From: Stenotrophomonas tumulicola
Lineage (GTDB): Bacteria; Pseudomonadota; Gammaproteobacteria; Xanthomonadales; Xanthomonadaceae
NCBI RefSeq assembly: GCF_014117215.1
Contig: NZ_JACGXS010000011.1
Coordinates: 1-64,000 of the forward strand
Direction of reading: 5' to 3'
Length of the DNA: 64,000 nucleotides
The notes under the pieces were generated by a model. That model did no database searches. It was not told the origin of the DNA and saw only the letters and a program-made list of their open reading frames with translations. Positions 1-8,789 of the stretch are shown one piece after another. Made by a program: the position numbers and the translations under genes. Each line of letters opens with the position of its first letter. The stretch's first letter is position 1.

Positions 1-56
1 GCATGGACCGGTCGAAGGTGGGGCGGGACGGGTTGGCGCGAAACAAAGAAAAATCG

Positions 57-79
57 GTAGAGCGGGGCCATGCCCCGCT
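57..79 (+). repeat. SMAG/REP-like palindrome
   Basis: GTAG head followed by AGCGGGGC-CA-TGCCCCGCT-type arms. It matches the GTAG-headed repetitive extragenic palindromes known from Stenotrophomonas. Confidence 0.75.
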
Positions 80-108
80 GCCGTTGGCGCGATGCCGGAA
101 ACAAGAGC

Positions 109-131
109 AGCGGGGCATGGCCCCGCTCTAC
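109..131 (-). repeat. SMAG/REP-like palindrome
   Basis: AGCGGGGC...GCCCCGCT arms ending in CTAC, that is, GTAG on the minus strand. It is inverted relative to the copy at 57-79, so the two form a facing pair. Confidence 0.75.
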
Positions 132-153
132 CCGTCACCCATTACCCCATTCC

Positions 154-175
154 GCCGGGCATGGCCCGGCGCTAC
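154..175 (-). repeat. SMAG/REP-like palindrome
   Basis: GCCGGGC-ATG-GCCCGGC core followed by GCTAC; the GTAG head is on the minus strand. This is the same family as many intergenic copies in the window. Confidence 0.75.
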
Positions 176-199
176 CCGACGCCGCATGGACCTGTCGAA

Positions 200-301
200 G
201 GTGGGGCGGGGTGGGTTGGCGGGACCTTGTGAGGCAGGAGCCGAACAGGAGCCCCCATGGATGGGTTCACGGCGCGTCCCGCCAACCCACCCCGCCCCAC
301 C
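200..301. repeat. 26-bp perfect inverted repeat
   Basis: The arm at 200-225 (begins GGTGGGGCGGGG) and the arm at 276-301 (ends CCCCGCCCCACC) are exact reverse complements, separated by 50 bases. A near copy of the left arm lies at 15-38. The structure is much longer than the SMAG palindromes nearby and has no terminal T-run. Confidence 0.85.
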
Positions 302-369
302 AACCCCCAGCCCTGCAGCCTTTGCTTTTGACGTTAGCTGTTGCTGTTGCCGTTGACGTTGCTTCTGCT

Positions 370-2280
370 TCAGATCTCGACCTGCGCGCCCAGCTCCACC
401 AGCCGGTTACCCGGGATGCGGAAGAAGCCGGTCGCCGGCGCCGCATTGCGATGCATCAGCGCGAACAGCTTGTCACGCCAGATCGGCATGCCGCGGTTGG
501 CGGTGGCCACGATGGTCTCGCGACTGGCAAAGAAGGTCGTATCCATCGGGTCGAAATAGATGCCCCCATGGTCGCAGGAGCGCATCAGCGCCAGCGGCAC
601 GTCCGGGGTCTCCATGAAACCGAATTTCACGTACACCCGATGGAACTCATCGCCGACCGATTCGATCTTCAACCGCTGGCTCTCCGCCGCATACGGAACC
701 GGCAGGGTCACCACGTGCAGGAACACGTTGCGCTCATGCAGCACCTTGTTGTGCTTGAGGTTGTGCATCAGCGCATGCGGGGCAACGGTGGGATCGGCAG
801 TCAGGAACACGGCGGTGCCCGGCACACGTACCGGCGGCGCCAGCATCAACCCCGGCAGGAAGGTATCCAGGCGGATACCGTCCTTGCGGATTTCATCACG
901 CAGCAGCTCGCGACCACGCCGCCAGGTACGCATCAGCGTGAACAACACGATGCCAAGCACCACCGGGAACCACGCGCCCTGCATCAGCTTGGCGCCATTG
1001 GCGATGACGAAGCCCAGGTCGATGATGAAGAACACCACGCACAGCGCCACGATCCAGCGGCTCCACTTCGGCCACAGCGTGCGTGCCACCAGCGCCAGCA
1101 GCAACGTGTCGATCAGCATCGTCGCCGACACCGATATGCCGTAGGCCACGGCCAGGTTGGACGAACTCTGGAAGGCCAGCACCAGGCCGATGACCATGAC
1201 CGCCAGGCCCCAGTTGATGCCCGGAATGTAGATCTGGCCGATGGTGTCGTGCGAGGTGTGCTTGATGCGCATGCGCGGGATGTAGCCCAGCTGCATGGCC
1301 TGGCGCGAGACCGAGAACGCACCGGTGATGACCGACTGCGAGGCGATCACCGCCGCCATCGTCGCCAGCACGATCATCGGATACAGCGCCCAGTCCGGCA
1401 CCGCCTCGAAGAAGGGATTCTTCACCGCCTCGGGATGCTCCAGCACCAGTGCGCCCTGGCCCAGGTAGTTCAGCACCAGGCACGGCAGCACGAAGAAGTA
1501 CCAGGCATGCCGGATGGGTTTGGCGCCGAAATGGCCCATGTCGGCGTACAGCGCCTCGCCGCCGGTCACCGCCAGCACCACCGCACCAAGGATGAACACC
1601 CCATGCCAGCCATGGTCGATGAAGAAACGGATGGCCCACCACGGATTGAAGGCCTTCAGCACTTCGGGGGCATCGACGATGTTGTACAGGCCGATCGCCG
1701 CCAGCGAAATAAACCAGACCGAGGTGATCGGACCGAAGGCCTTGCCGATCTTCTCGGTGCCGAAGCGCTGGGCGGCGAACACCGCCAGCAACACCACGAT
1801 GGTGATCGGCAGGATGAAACTGTGCAGGCCGGGTGCCGCGATTTCCAGGCCTTCCACCGCACCCAACACCGAGATGGCCGGAGTGATCACGCCGTCGCCG
1901 AAGAACAGCGAGGCACCGAAGATGCCCAGGATGCCCACCACGTAGGCCGAGCGCGAACCCTTGCGCAGCGTGCGCTGGGTCAATGCCATCAGCGCCATGA
2001 TGCCGCCCTCGCCGTCGTTGTCGGCGCGCATGATGATGGTGACGTACTTCAGCGTCACCACCAGGATCAGCGCCCAGAACGCCAGCGACAGCACGCCGAG
2101 CACGGTGTCATGGTCGCTGCTCAGGCCGTAGTGGCCGGAAAAGGCTTCCTTCAGCGTGTAAAGCGGGCTGGTGCCGATATCACCGAACACCACGCCGATC
2201 GCACCGATGACCAGCGCCATGCCACTGCCGCTGGGCGCGTGGCCATGGCCGGGTTCGTGCGGATTGGAAGGGCTGGACAT
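370..2280 (-). CDS. kup: Kup-type low-affinity potassium uptake protein
   Basis: 636 residues, the usual length for KUP/HAK transporters, which import K+ (probably as K+/H+ symport) across the inner membrane. The family motif [10 protein letters not shown] is at residues 33-42. About twelve hydrophobic segments follow and then a soluble C-terminal domain of roughly 170 residues. The His-rich first 20 residues ([10 protein letters not shown]) are polar and cytoplasmic. The start is the first ATG in frame. The gene follows ruvA on the same strand with a 51-base gap, so it may be co-transcribed with yebC-ruvC-ruvA. Repeats at 1-369 lie just past its stop. Confidence 0.96.
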   Translation of the reverse strand: MSSPSNPHEPGHGHAPSGSGMALVIGAIGVVFGDIGTSPLYTLKEAFSGHYGLSSDHDTVLGVLSLAFWALILVVTLKYVTIIMRADNDGEGGIMALMALTQRTLRKGSRSAYVVGILGIFGASLFFGDGVITPAISVLGAVEGLEIAAPGLHSFILPITIVVLLAVFAAQRFGTEKIGKAFGPITSVWFISLAAIGLYNIVDAPEVLKAFNPWWAIRFFIDHGWHGVFILGAVVLAVTGGEALYADMGHFGAKPIRHAWYFFVLPCLVLNYLGQGALVLEHPEAVKNPFFEAVPDWALYPMIVLATMAAVIASQSVITGAFSVSRQAMQLGYIPRMRIKHTSHDTIGQIYIPGINWGLAVMVIGLVLAFQSSSNLAVAYGISVSATMLIDTLLLALVARTLWPKWSRWIVALCVVFFIIDLGFVIANGAKLMQGAWFPVVLGIVLFTLMRTWRRGRELLRDEIRKDGIRLDTFLPGLMLAPPVRVPGTAVFLTADPTVAPHALMHNLKHNKVLHERNVFLHVVTLPVPYAAESQRLKIESVGDEFHRVYVKFGFMETPDVPLALMRSCDHGGIYFDPMDTTFFASRETIVATANRGMPIWRDKLFALMHRNAAPATGFFRIPGNRLVELGAQVEI

Positions 2281-2331
2281 GGGGTTCCTGGCGGGACTGG
2301 GTTTATCGGGGAAGAGGAACGGCGTGCGGGT

Positions 2332-2925
2332 TCAGCGCAGCGCCGACTGCAGGGCCTTGCGGATCACCATCGCCACCTCGTCGCCCTCGGCGTGCGCGTC
2401 GCGGGCCATGCGTGCGGCTTCGGCCGGCTTGTAACCCAGTTGCTGCAGCGCCACGGTGGCCTCGGACAGCGGGTCGGCGGCGGCCGGGCCACTGCTGGAG
2501 GGCAACACGCCGCCTGCGCCCAGCTGGGCAGCGCGGTCGCGCAGTTCCAGCACCATGCGCTCGGCCGTCTTCTTGCCGATCCCCGGGATGCGGGTCAATG
2601 CAGTGACGTCGCCGGCCTGCACCATGCGTGCGAACTCTTCAACACTGGCCGCCGACAATACCGCCAGGGCAATCTTCGCACCGATGCCGCTGACCTTCTG
2701 CACTTCGCGGAACAGCCTGCGCTCGCCTTCGCGCAGGAAGCCATACAGCGACACGCTGTCTTCCTTCTGTGCGTAATGGGTGTACAGGATGACTTCGCGA
2801 CCGATGTCGGGCAGGTCGTAGAACGTGCTCATGGGCGCTTCCAGCTCGTAGCCAACGCCATTGACGTCCACCACCAGCCAAGGGGGGGCCTTGTAGGCCA
2901 CGATTCCGCGCAGGCGACCGATCAT
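2332..2925 (-). CDS. ruvA: Holliday junction branch migration protein RuvA
   Basis: 197 residues, normal for RuvA, which binds the four-way junction as a tetramer and recruits RuvB helicase. The sequence shows an N-terminal OB-fold ([10 protein letters not shown] start), helix-hairpin-helix motifs near residues 78-90 ([13 protein letters not shown]) and 113-125 ([13 protein letters not shown]), and a C-terminal RuvB-contacting domain from about 150. The start is the ATG preceding IGRL, the near-universal RuvA start; upstream in-frame codons are not RuvA-like. It lies 13 bases after ruvC, consistent with one operon. No ruvB is present in the window. Confidence 0.97.
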   Translation of the reverse strand: MIGRLRGIVAYKAPPWLVVDVNGVGYELEAPMSTFYDLPDIGREVILYTHYAQKEDSVSLYGFLREGERRLFREVQKVSGIGAKIALAVLSAASVEEFARMVQAGDVTALTRIPGIGKKTAERMVLELRDRAAQLGAGGVLPSSSGPAAADPLSEATVALQQLGYKPAEAARMARDAHAEGDEVAMVIRKALQSALR

Positions 2926-2938
2926 GCAGCAGTGCTCC

Positions 2939-3460
2939 TCATTTCCGGCTCCAGGCCTGGCGTGTATCGAGCCCCAGGCGGTTGGCCGTCGCCCGTACAT
3001 GGGCATGGGTGATGGCCACCGCCAGCGCATCGGCGGCGTCGGCCTGCAGTTTCATCCTCAGGCCAAGCATGAGCCCGACCATGTGTTGGACCTGTTGTTT
3101 TTCCGCCCCGCCGCGCCCGACCACGGCCAGCTTGATCTCACTGGCCGCGTACTCGCTCACCGGCAGGTCGCGCAGCACCACCGCCGAGATCGCCGCGCCA
3201 CGGGCCTGGCCCAGCTTCAGCGCCGAATCCGGGTTGCGCGCCATGAATACCTTCTCGATGGCTACTTCCTGCGGCTGGTATTCGATGATCAGGTCGGCCA
3301 GGCCAAGTACCAGGATCTTCATGCGCTGGGGGAAATCGTCCGCGCCCAGCAGCACCAGCGGCTGATGGTGCACGTGCGAAATGCGCCCGGCCGCATCGAC
3401 GTCGATGATGCCGACCCCGGTCCGCTGCGAACCGGGGTCGATGCCGAGGATGCGGGTCAT
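2939..3460 (-). CDS. ruvC: Crossover junction endodeoxyribonuclease RuvC
   Basis: 173 residues, matching the family. RuvC resolves Holliday junctions with RuvAB by paired nicks. Catalytic acids are visible: D8 in ILGIDPG, E69 in VAIEKV, and D141 with D144 in QADAADAL. An upstream in-frame ATG would add 17 residues that no RuvC has, so the start at [10 protein letters not shown] was chosen. It is followed by ruvA at a 13-base gap and preceded by yebC at a 7-base gap, a standard recombination-repair operon. Confidence 0.97.
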   Translation of the reverse strand: MTRILGIDPGSQRTGVGIIDVDAAGRISHVHHQPLVLLGADDFPQRMKILVLGLADLIIEYQPQEVAIEKVFMARNPDSALKLGQARGAAISAVVLRDLPVSEYAASEIKLAVVGRGGAEKQQVQHMVGLMLGLRMKLQADAADALAVAITHAHVRATANRLGLDTRQAWSRK

Positions 3461-3467
3461 TCGCGGC

Positions 3468-4199
3468 TCAGGCGTACGCGTCGGCGCCGAGATCGGCGTT
3501 GGAATAGACATCCTGTACGTCGTCCAGGTCTTCCAGCATGTCCAGCAGCTTCTTCACCTGCAAGGCCGTGTCGCCTTCGACCTTGATGTCGTTGTCGGCG
3601 CGGAAGGTGATCTCTGCATGGTCACCGGGCAGCCCGGCGGTGGCCATGGCGTCCTTGACGGCCTGGAAGGTATCGGGCGCGGTGACCACGTCGATCGAGC
3701 CGTCATCCGGATACACCACGATGTCATCGGCGCCAGCCTCGATCGCGGCTTCGGTGATCGTTTCCTCATCGGCACCCGGCGCGTAGCTGATCACGCCAAG
3801 GCGCTTGAACATGAACGCCACCGAGCCTTCCGTGCCCATGTTGCCGCCGCATTTGCTGAACGCATGGCGGACATCGGCAACGGTGCGTACCTTGTTGTCG
3901 GTCAGGCAGTCCACGATGACGGCCACGCCGCCAGGTGCATAGCCCTCATAGCGGATCTCTTCGTACTCGACGCCTTCCAGTTCACCGGTGGCCTTCTTGA
4001 TCGCACGCTCGATCACGTCCTTGGACATGTTCGATGACAGGCCCTTGTCCATCGCCACGCGCAGGCGCGGATTGTTGTTGGGATCGCCCCCGCCACCACG
4101 CGCGGCTACGCCGATCTCGCGGATGATCTTGGTGAAAATCTTGCCGCGCTTCGCGTCCGACGCGTTTTTGCGGCCTTCGATGGAGGGACCTCTACCCAT
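3468..4199 (-). CDS. yebC: YebC/PmpR family regulatory protein
   Basis: 243 residues with the hallmark N-terminus [20 protein letters not shown]. YebC/PmpR proteins are three-domain cytoplasmic proteins described as DNA-binding transcriptional regulators. Members of the family have also been reported to act on ribosomes stalled at difficult peptide motifs. Conserved stretches such as [20 protein letters not shown] and the acidic C-terminal domain are intact. It is the first gene of the yebC-ruvC-ruvA-(kup) run, 7 bases before ruvC. Nothing about it looks unusual. Confidence 0.95.
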   Translation of the reverse strand: MGRGPSIEGRKNASDAKRGKIFTKIIREIGVAARGGGGDPNNNPRLRVAMDKGLSSNMSKDVIERAIKKATGELEGVEYEEIRYEGYAPGGVAVIVDCLTDNKVRTVADVRHAFSKCGGNMGTEGSVAFMFKRLGVISYAPGADEETITEAAIEAGADDIVVYPDDGSIDVVTAPDTFQAVKDAMATAGLPGDHAEITFRADNDIKVEGDTALQVKKLLDMLEDLDDVQDVYSNADLGADAYA

Positions 4200-4293
4200 G
4201 GGGGCTTCCGTTTGGCGGCTTCAGGAACAGGCCGCGGATTCTACCTGATCGGGCGCCTGCACCGTGTCCAGCCATGCAGGATGACCGCCGCAA

Positions 4294-4926
4294 TCACGCT
4301 GCGGCGGCCTGGCCGCCACGATGGAAGCGCCCGTGGCGCAGGAACTGGGCCGTCTGCCGGGCGGCATCCACCGAGAAGACCAGCCCGCTGTGGCTGCAGC
4401 GTACGACGCAATGATCGGCCAGTCCGGGCAAGCGGGTTTCAGCCAACGCGACCGTGCCATCGGAGTCACCGTCCAGCGCGCCCAGCAGGCTGCCCAGCCC
4501 ATGCGGCACGCAACCGGCGATCAGGCCCACCTGCGCCCTGCCCCGCCAGTCCGGCAGGCCATCCAGCAGCAGGTCGCTGCTGCGGCCCAGTGCCGCCGAC
4601 CAGCCATGTTCGGCCAGCGACCGGGCGGTTCCACTGCCGCGCAGCGGCGAACCCAGGCAGACCACCCGGTCCACGCACAGGCCGGGCTGGCGGCGCAGCG
4701 CTTCCAACGCCAGCAGCCCGCCCAGGCTATGTCCGACCAGCGATATCGGGCCACTGCCCTGCAGCCGGTCCAGCAATTGCGGCACGGCAACGTCCGGACC
4801 GCCGAGCACGCTGGAATAGCCGAAGGTTTCCACCACGAAGCCGCGCGCGCGCAAACGCCAGGCCAATGGCCCGACCCAAGCGCGTGCATTCCAGATGCCA
4901 TGCAACAGCAACACTGAACTCGTCAT
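4294..4926 (-). CDS. Alpha/beta hydrolase, lipase-like
   Basis: 210 residues. The oxyanion-loop HG (LLHGIWN) is at residues 9-10 and the nucleophile elbow GHSLGG at 65-70, with Ser67 as the likely nucleophile. An acid in DGDSDGTVAL and the His in ADHCVVRCSHSGLVFS complete a plausible triad. No signal peptide is seen, so it is probably cytoplasmic. The substrate cannot be told from sequence; short PGAP1/lipase-like esterases are the nearest type. The start is the ATG before TSSVLLLHG. It borders the accessory locus that begins at 4952. Confidence 0.85.
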   Translation of the reverse strand: MTSSVLLLHGIWNARAWVGPLAWRLRARGFVVETFGYSSVLGGPDVAVPQLLDRLQGSGPISLVGHSLGGLLALEALRRQPGLCVDRVVCLGSPLRGSGTARSLAEHGWSAALGRSSDLLLDGLPDWRGRAQVGLIAGCVPHGLGSLLGALDGDSDGTVALAETRLPGLADHCVVRCSHSGLVFSVDAARQTAQFLRHGRFHRGGQAAAA

Positions 4927-4951
4927 GCGCCCAGTGTGGCCATTTCCGTCG

Positions 4952-6097
4952 TTAAAGGGGAGTGTGGATGTCGCCCGGCCCTTCCGGACCCACCTGGCGC
5001 GCTGGAATGCCGGCACCCAGCACACCGTGCGACCTGAACTCTATGAAATTCCCCACCGACCGCGGGTGGCTTACCTGCCGGATGTCCACCCGTCGCTGCC
5101 CACCCGCCCAGGCCTGCAGCAACAACGACTCGCCCCCGTCCAGGTTCAACGACGAATTCGCCACGCCTTTGCCGCGTCCATCCGGGTGCAGCCGATCCAA
5201 CCGGGCCATTACCTGTGAGAAGGTCCGCAGGGTGTAGCCGCTGGCCGCCATCGAACGGTCCGGCATGGGGGCGGCAACGAGGCGCACGATGCCTTCGCCC
5301 GGCCCCGCAGGCAGGCTCAGCCCCGCGCGTGGGTTCGCATCATGGGCGTGCCATAGATGGCCGGGCGGGATCAGCCCGCCCCGATCGAACGAAAAGCCTT
5401 CGGGCAGACGATAGTTCGGATCGTCCTGTGCTTTCCCGGCAAAAACCGCCGTCCCACGGCGGCTCAGGACAGGTGCGGAGGAGAACAGCGAGCCGTCACC
5501 GAACGTCACCGACTGGTAATCGGATGCAAAAGCTGCCGGCACGGGAAGGGACAGCCCCGGCCGGCCGCCGGCACCCGCCACCGGGCCTATCGCCGCGTAC
5601 TCGGGCACCTCTGCCGAAGCGCGCCGCAGAAAATTGAAATAGCCCCCATTGATCCGTACCACCACCGCACCCACTTCCGGGCGTGGGCCCACGCATGTCG
5701 CAAGCTCCGATGCGTCCAGCAGCCCCTCCCCCACGACCACCCGGCCAGCAAAGCAACGTTGGTCAACGGCAACATACCCCAACTGTTTCCTCAACGATGG
5801 CGGAGGTTCGCCCGCCCCTCCACTGTCGTCGAATGCGCAGGCCAGGCCGATCCTTTCGAAATCCGCGCGCCCTCCCCTGATCCGTACCGAGACAAGGCCG
5901 GGAGCCACTGTCCTGACAACGACGCATTGCCGGACACGCACGCCGGCCGCACGTCCACGCAGGCGCTCTGCAATGCGGTGCGCCACCAGCGGCCGGTTGT
6001 CGACCGAGTGAGGCAGGCATGCAACCGGCTTGAACGAATCATGTCCCGCTGGAGGAGCGCCTCCAGGCTGCGTCGTGACGGTATTAATCGATGTCAT
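4952..6097 (-). CDS. Phosphodiester glycosidase (NAGPA/DUF2233-like) protein without signal peptide
   Basis: 381 residues. The C-terminal two thirds carry hallmarks of the phosphodiester-glycosidase (NAGPA, DUF2233) fold: RINGGYFNF near 148-156, a TFGDGSLFSSAP stretch near 198-210, and SLNLDGGES near 316-324, where Asp and Gly-Gly shape the active site. Family members remove sugars from glycosyl-phosphate diesters and bacterial ones are normally exported. Here the first 60 residues are polar and Ser/Thr/Pro-rich, with no hydrophobic Sec segment. The start is supported by a GGAGGT ribosome-binding site seven bases upstream. It is divergent from the chaperone/effector pair at 6440-8784, which suggests a type III-like cargo; that is inference. 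Confidence 0.7.
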   Translation of the reverse strand: MTSINTVTTQPGGAPPAGHDSFKPVACLPHSVDNRPLVAHRIAERLRGRAAGVRVRQCVVVRTVAPGLVSVRIRGGRADFERIGLACAFDDSGGAGEPPPSLRKQLGYVAVDQRCFAGRVVVGEGLLDASELATCVGPRPEVGAVVVRINGGYFNFLRRASAEVPEYAAIGPVAGAGGRPGLSLPVPAAFASDYQSVTFGDGSLFSSAPVLSRRGTAVFAGKAQDDPNYRLPEGFSFDRGGLIPPGHLWHAHDANPRAGLSLPAGPGEGIVRLVAAPMPDRSMAASGYTLRTFSQVMARLDRLHPDGRGKGVANSSLNLDGGESLLLQAWAGGQRRVDIRQVSHPRSVGNFIEFRSHGVLGAGIPARQVGPEGPGDIHTPL

Positions 6098-6433
6098 GCA
6101 GACCTCCCATGGATAGCGCCTATTAACACACGACCAGCATTTCATTGCCGTAGAGAAGGGAATGGAGAGTGTGACGGCAACGCCTTGTCGCATTTGGCCG
6201 ATCGCGCGTTTCCCTGCACTTTAATGCCAGCTGATCGCCCACGAAAATCCCGCCCCATACTATCGAAAACAGACAGCAATCCCTGCCAAAACCTGGAGTC
6301 AAAATAAAAAATCAATCATTACTTACATAATTCATTCAATATAACTAAATAAAAATTCCGGTTCAGCGCCGTTAACCTGATTGAAAACATTATCTGGCCA
6401 CGCCAATTCCGGCGCGACATTCCCCCTCCCCAC
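6098..6433. promoter_or_regulatory. Divergent intergenic region with a very AT-rich core
   Basis: 336 bases between two divergent accessory genes, so it must hold promoters for both directions. The segment 6301-6360 has only about 10 G/C in 60 bases, in a genome that is otherwise roughly two-thirds G+C. I found no confident -35/-10 pair, HrpX-type PIP box (TTCG-N16-TTCG) or hrp box. AT-rich tracts of this kind often bind H-NS-like silencers; that is inference. Confidence 0.55.
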
Positions 6434-6439
6434 GTGGCA

Positions 6440-6844
6440 ATGAACAGAATCACCGAAACAGGCGCCCACTGGTCCAGCCAGCTCACCCGGGACCTTTCCA
6501 ACCTGCTCGCCATCCCCATCGATTCCAGTACCGGCGCCTTCATCCTGGAAGACAGCGAGGGCATCGCATGGACACTGGAGTTCAGCGACGATCCGGACCT
6601 GCTGATCCTCCACGCGCCCCTGCTTGAACGTGCCCGGAGCCCCTGCAATGAGGAGCTCCACGGCTGGCTCACGATGCATGGCCAGCCACGCCTGCTGCAG
6701 GGCAGCTGCGTGGCCCTTGACCAGGCCGCAGGACAACTCCGGCTGGTCCACACGCTGCATGCACGCGACGCCGATGCGTACCGCGTCAACGACACGCTTT
6801 CCCAACTGCGGAGCCTGCGCAGCCACTTCATCCAGATGTGCTGA
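6440..6844 (+). CDS. CesT-family type III secretion chaperone-like protein
   Basis: 134 residues, the right size for class I type III chaperones, which bind the N-terminus of one effector and deliver it to the secretion ATPase. The pattern is typical of CesT: an N-terminal helix (SSQLTRDLSNLLAIPID), strands ending in WTLEF, a central helix with a leucine run (CNEELHGWLTMHG), the strand pair GSCVALDQAAGQLRLVHTLH, and a C-terminal helix (RVNDTLSQLRSLRSHFIQM). A GTG two codons earlier at 6434 is an alternative start; neither has a strong ribosome-binding site. Its stop overlaps the ATG of the next gene (TGATG), as in chaperone-effector pairs. No type III apparatus gene is in the window. Confidence 0.72.
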   Translation: MNRITETGAHWSSQLTRDLSNLLAIPIDSSTGAFILEDSEGIAWTLEFSDDPDLLILHAPLLERARSPCNEELHGWLTMHGQPRLLQGSCVALDQAAGQLRLVHTLHARDADAYRVNDTLSQLRSLRSHFIQMC

Positions 6845-8784
6845 TGCCCAGGCTCCCGCCTGCATCCCCCTGCTGCCATTCCCATGGATCGAATCTGATG
6901 CCTTCCTTGTCCCTGCCTGTCTCCGCGTACGTCCCGCAGACGTCGATCGCCCACCGCCCGGGCTCCCCCGGCACCCTGGGCTGCTCGCCCCTTCATGCCC
7001 AGGCATCAGCGATCTTCTTCCGATCCTCGGCCACCACACCGCTGTTCGAGGATGAGTCCCACCTGCCCTGCTTCGACCTGGATTACAAAGGTGAGAAGTT
7101 CGTCGCTGGGCGGGCCTGCGCACAGATGTTGTCCGCTAGCGAAGAGGTCACGATGAAGGACGAACGCACGTCAGCATCGACGTTGTTCTTCTCCGCCGCC
7201 AATCCGACTGATCCCGCCACCCGGGCCCGCTTCGCCCGTGCCTATGAAAACCACGCCTATGATGGGCAAAGCATCCGGCGCGAGATCGGACAGGAAGTAC
7301 TTGCCCGCTCCAGGGAGACCGCGGGACGACTTGCTGCAGCCGTCCCGCGCGAACAGGTGCTGCGCAACCAGGCAAAGTTCATCAATCCGCTGGATGGCAG
7401 CGGCAACGCCTACCTGCACGCTCGCGACAACCGCCATGAACGGATGCTGGCCATGGACGGACCGATACATACCTTCCTTCCAGGCTATGCCACGGGCGAT
7501 CGCTATTCACTGATCCTGGCGATGCTGATCGATCCACGCCTTCATGTGTCAGTGGCCTACAGCGTCGGCAACCAGCATGAACAGGACTGCGCGCGGGAAG
7601 CTGCCGATGTGATCCGCACGGCGCTGCAGCGCAATGGCGAGCCGGATGCAGCCAACCGGGTCTCCATCCATGAGTACAGCGGCCCCAGCCTCAAGGCGGC
7701 CAGGGAGTCACTGGATTCCGCGGAAACGCGCGGGCACTTCAAGCTGATCGATGGCTCCGGCTCGCCGCTGTCCACGCTGGCGCCGACGGACCGGGATCCA
7801 CATGTCTTCCACATATCCGCCACCACCGAACTGATCGCACGGCGCTTTCGCCAGGAGCAGGCGCACGCGGCCCCCCTCCGGCCCGACGCGCCGATGTTCA
7901 AGCTGGTGCGCGGCAAGCTGGACGCATTGGTTCCCGCCGAGGAGCGCCATCGCATCGATGCACTGGTCGACCAGGTCATCGCCGAACAGGACATCACGAC
8001 AGGTTCGGCCGGCCTCTGGATCGCAGATCGTGAATTCGCCAACGCCCGCGAAAGCGAAGCCATCTCCCGGCCGGCGATGTTCGAGCAGATTGCAGACTCG
8101 CTGAAGGCAGCTGGCACCCCGGTGTATTGCATCGCCGATACCTACATCAACCGGGTCAAGGACGATGACGGCAGGATCCGCCTTTTCGACCGCCACCCTT
8201 ATCGCCCGGAGATGCATCCGCACATCGGCCGCTTCTGGGCCGCGGAAGTGGACGGCAAGCGCCCGCTGGCCCCACGCGAGAACCAGTGGTATTTCATGAA
8301 CAGATTGCTGGAGAAGGTCGGCGGTCCCCTGATCGGCATCCGCAGCGGCGCACTGGAGCCTTTCGCACTGATGGGACACCAGGTCATCTACCTGGAACAC
8401 GACCATATGTTCACGCCCGAACGCCATGCCTGCTGGCAGAACGTCATTCCCTACCACCGCCTGGTCACCGCCCATACGACCGGTTATCTGGGCATGGGGA
8501 CCGAAGTTTCCCGTGCATCACTCATCGACCAGGTGATCAACACCAACCTGGCGATGAAGCAGGGCCTTGGTCCCCTGTACCAGGGATATCCGCGTGCCTC
8601 CTCCGCAACGGCGGTCCATGCCAGGCAACGTCTCGACACGATCAACGAAGACCTCCAGGCCGGCGTGTTGAACCACCATGAGCTTGAGCTGCTGCATGCC
8701 ATGGTGCGCGGCAGGGAACCCGCGTGGCAGGCAGCGAACCGGCTCTGGAACCCACCGGCCGGGACATTGCCTGCCCCTGCCTGA
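6844..8784 (+). CDS. Putative secreted effector with glycosyltransferase-like C-terminal motif
   Basis: 646 residues from the ATG that overlaps the upstream TGA; an ATG at 6898 or a GTG at 6838 are alternatives. The first 80 residues are rich in Ser, Pro and Ala without a Sec signal, as in type III effectors. No full domain is recognised. Residues 499-518 (IRSGALEPFALMGHQVIYLE) resemble the nucleotide-sugar-binding loop of GT-B glycosyltransferases, where a Ser-Gly/Glu-Pro turn precedes a strand. GPLIG before it and YLEHDHMF after it fit a Rossmann-like half. Translational coupling to a CesT-like chaperone is the main argument for secretion. Activity is unproven. Confidence 0.6.
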   Translation: MPRLPPASPCCHSHGSNLMPSLSLPVSAYVPQTSIAHRPGSPGTLGCSPLHAQASAIFFRSSATTPLFEDESHLPCFDLDYKGEKFVAGRACAQMLSASEEVTMKDERTSASTLFFSAANPTDPATRARFARAYENHAYDGQSIRREIGQEVLARSRETAGRLAAAVPREQVLRNQAKFINPLDGSGNAYLHARDNRHERMLAMDGPIHTFLPGYATGDRYSLILAMLIDPRLHVSVAYSVGNQHEQDCAREAADVIRTALQRNGEPDAANRVSIHEYSGPSLKAARESLDSAETRGHFKLIDGSGSPLSTLAPTDRDPHVFHISATTELIARRFRQEQAHAAPLRPDAPMFKLVRGKLDALVPAEERHRIDALVDQVIAEQDITTGSAGLWIADREFANARESEAISRPAMFEQIADSLKAAGTPVYCIADTYINRVKDDDGRIRLFDRHPYRPEMHPHIGRFWAAEVDGKRPLAPRENQWYFMNRLLEKVGGPLIGIRSGALEPFALMGHQVIYLEHDHMFTPERHACWQNVIPYHRLVTAHTTGYLGMGTEVSRASLIDQVINTNLAMKQGLGPLYQGYPRASSATAVHARQRLDTINEDLQAGVLNHHELELLHAMVRGREPAWQAANRLWNPPAGTLPAPA

Positions 8785-8789
8785 GCGGA

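Larger units (their letters stand above)
1..369. repeat. Gene-free repeat cluster downstream of kup
   Basis: No convincing gene lies here. Three GTAG-type palindromes occur at 57-79, 109-131 and 154-175. A 37-bp unit at 2-38 recurs at 185-221 with three mismatches. A 26-bp segment at 200-225 is matched perfectly in reverse complement at 276-301, leaving a 50-base loop. The cluster lies 3' of kup, which is read toward it, so it may serve as a transcription end or mRNA-stabilising structure. That role is inference; the repeats themselves are seen directly. Confidence 0.8.

Noticed and set aside
70..3012. Very long open frame on the plus strand over kup and ruvA
   Set aside because: It runs antisense to two clear genes, and its protein is Arg/His/Gln-rich with no domain. 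Such shadows are common at this GC content.
6241..6267. Possible PIP box (HrpX site) before the glycosidase gene
   Set aside because: On the minus strand, TTCGA and TTCGT half sites occur but are 17 rather than 15 bases apart, and one half has a disallowed base. Not accepted.
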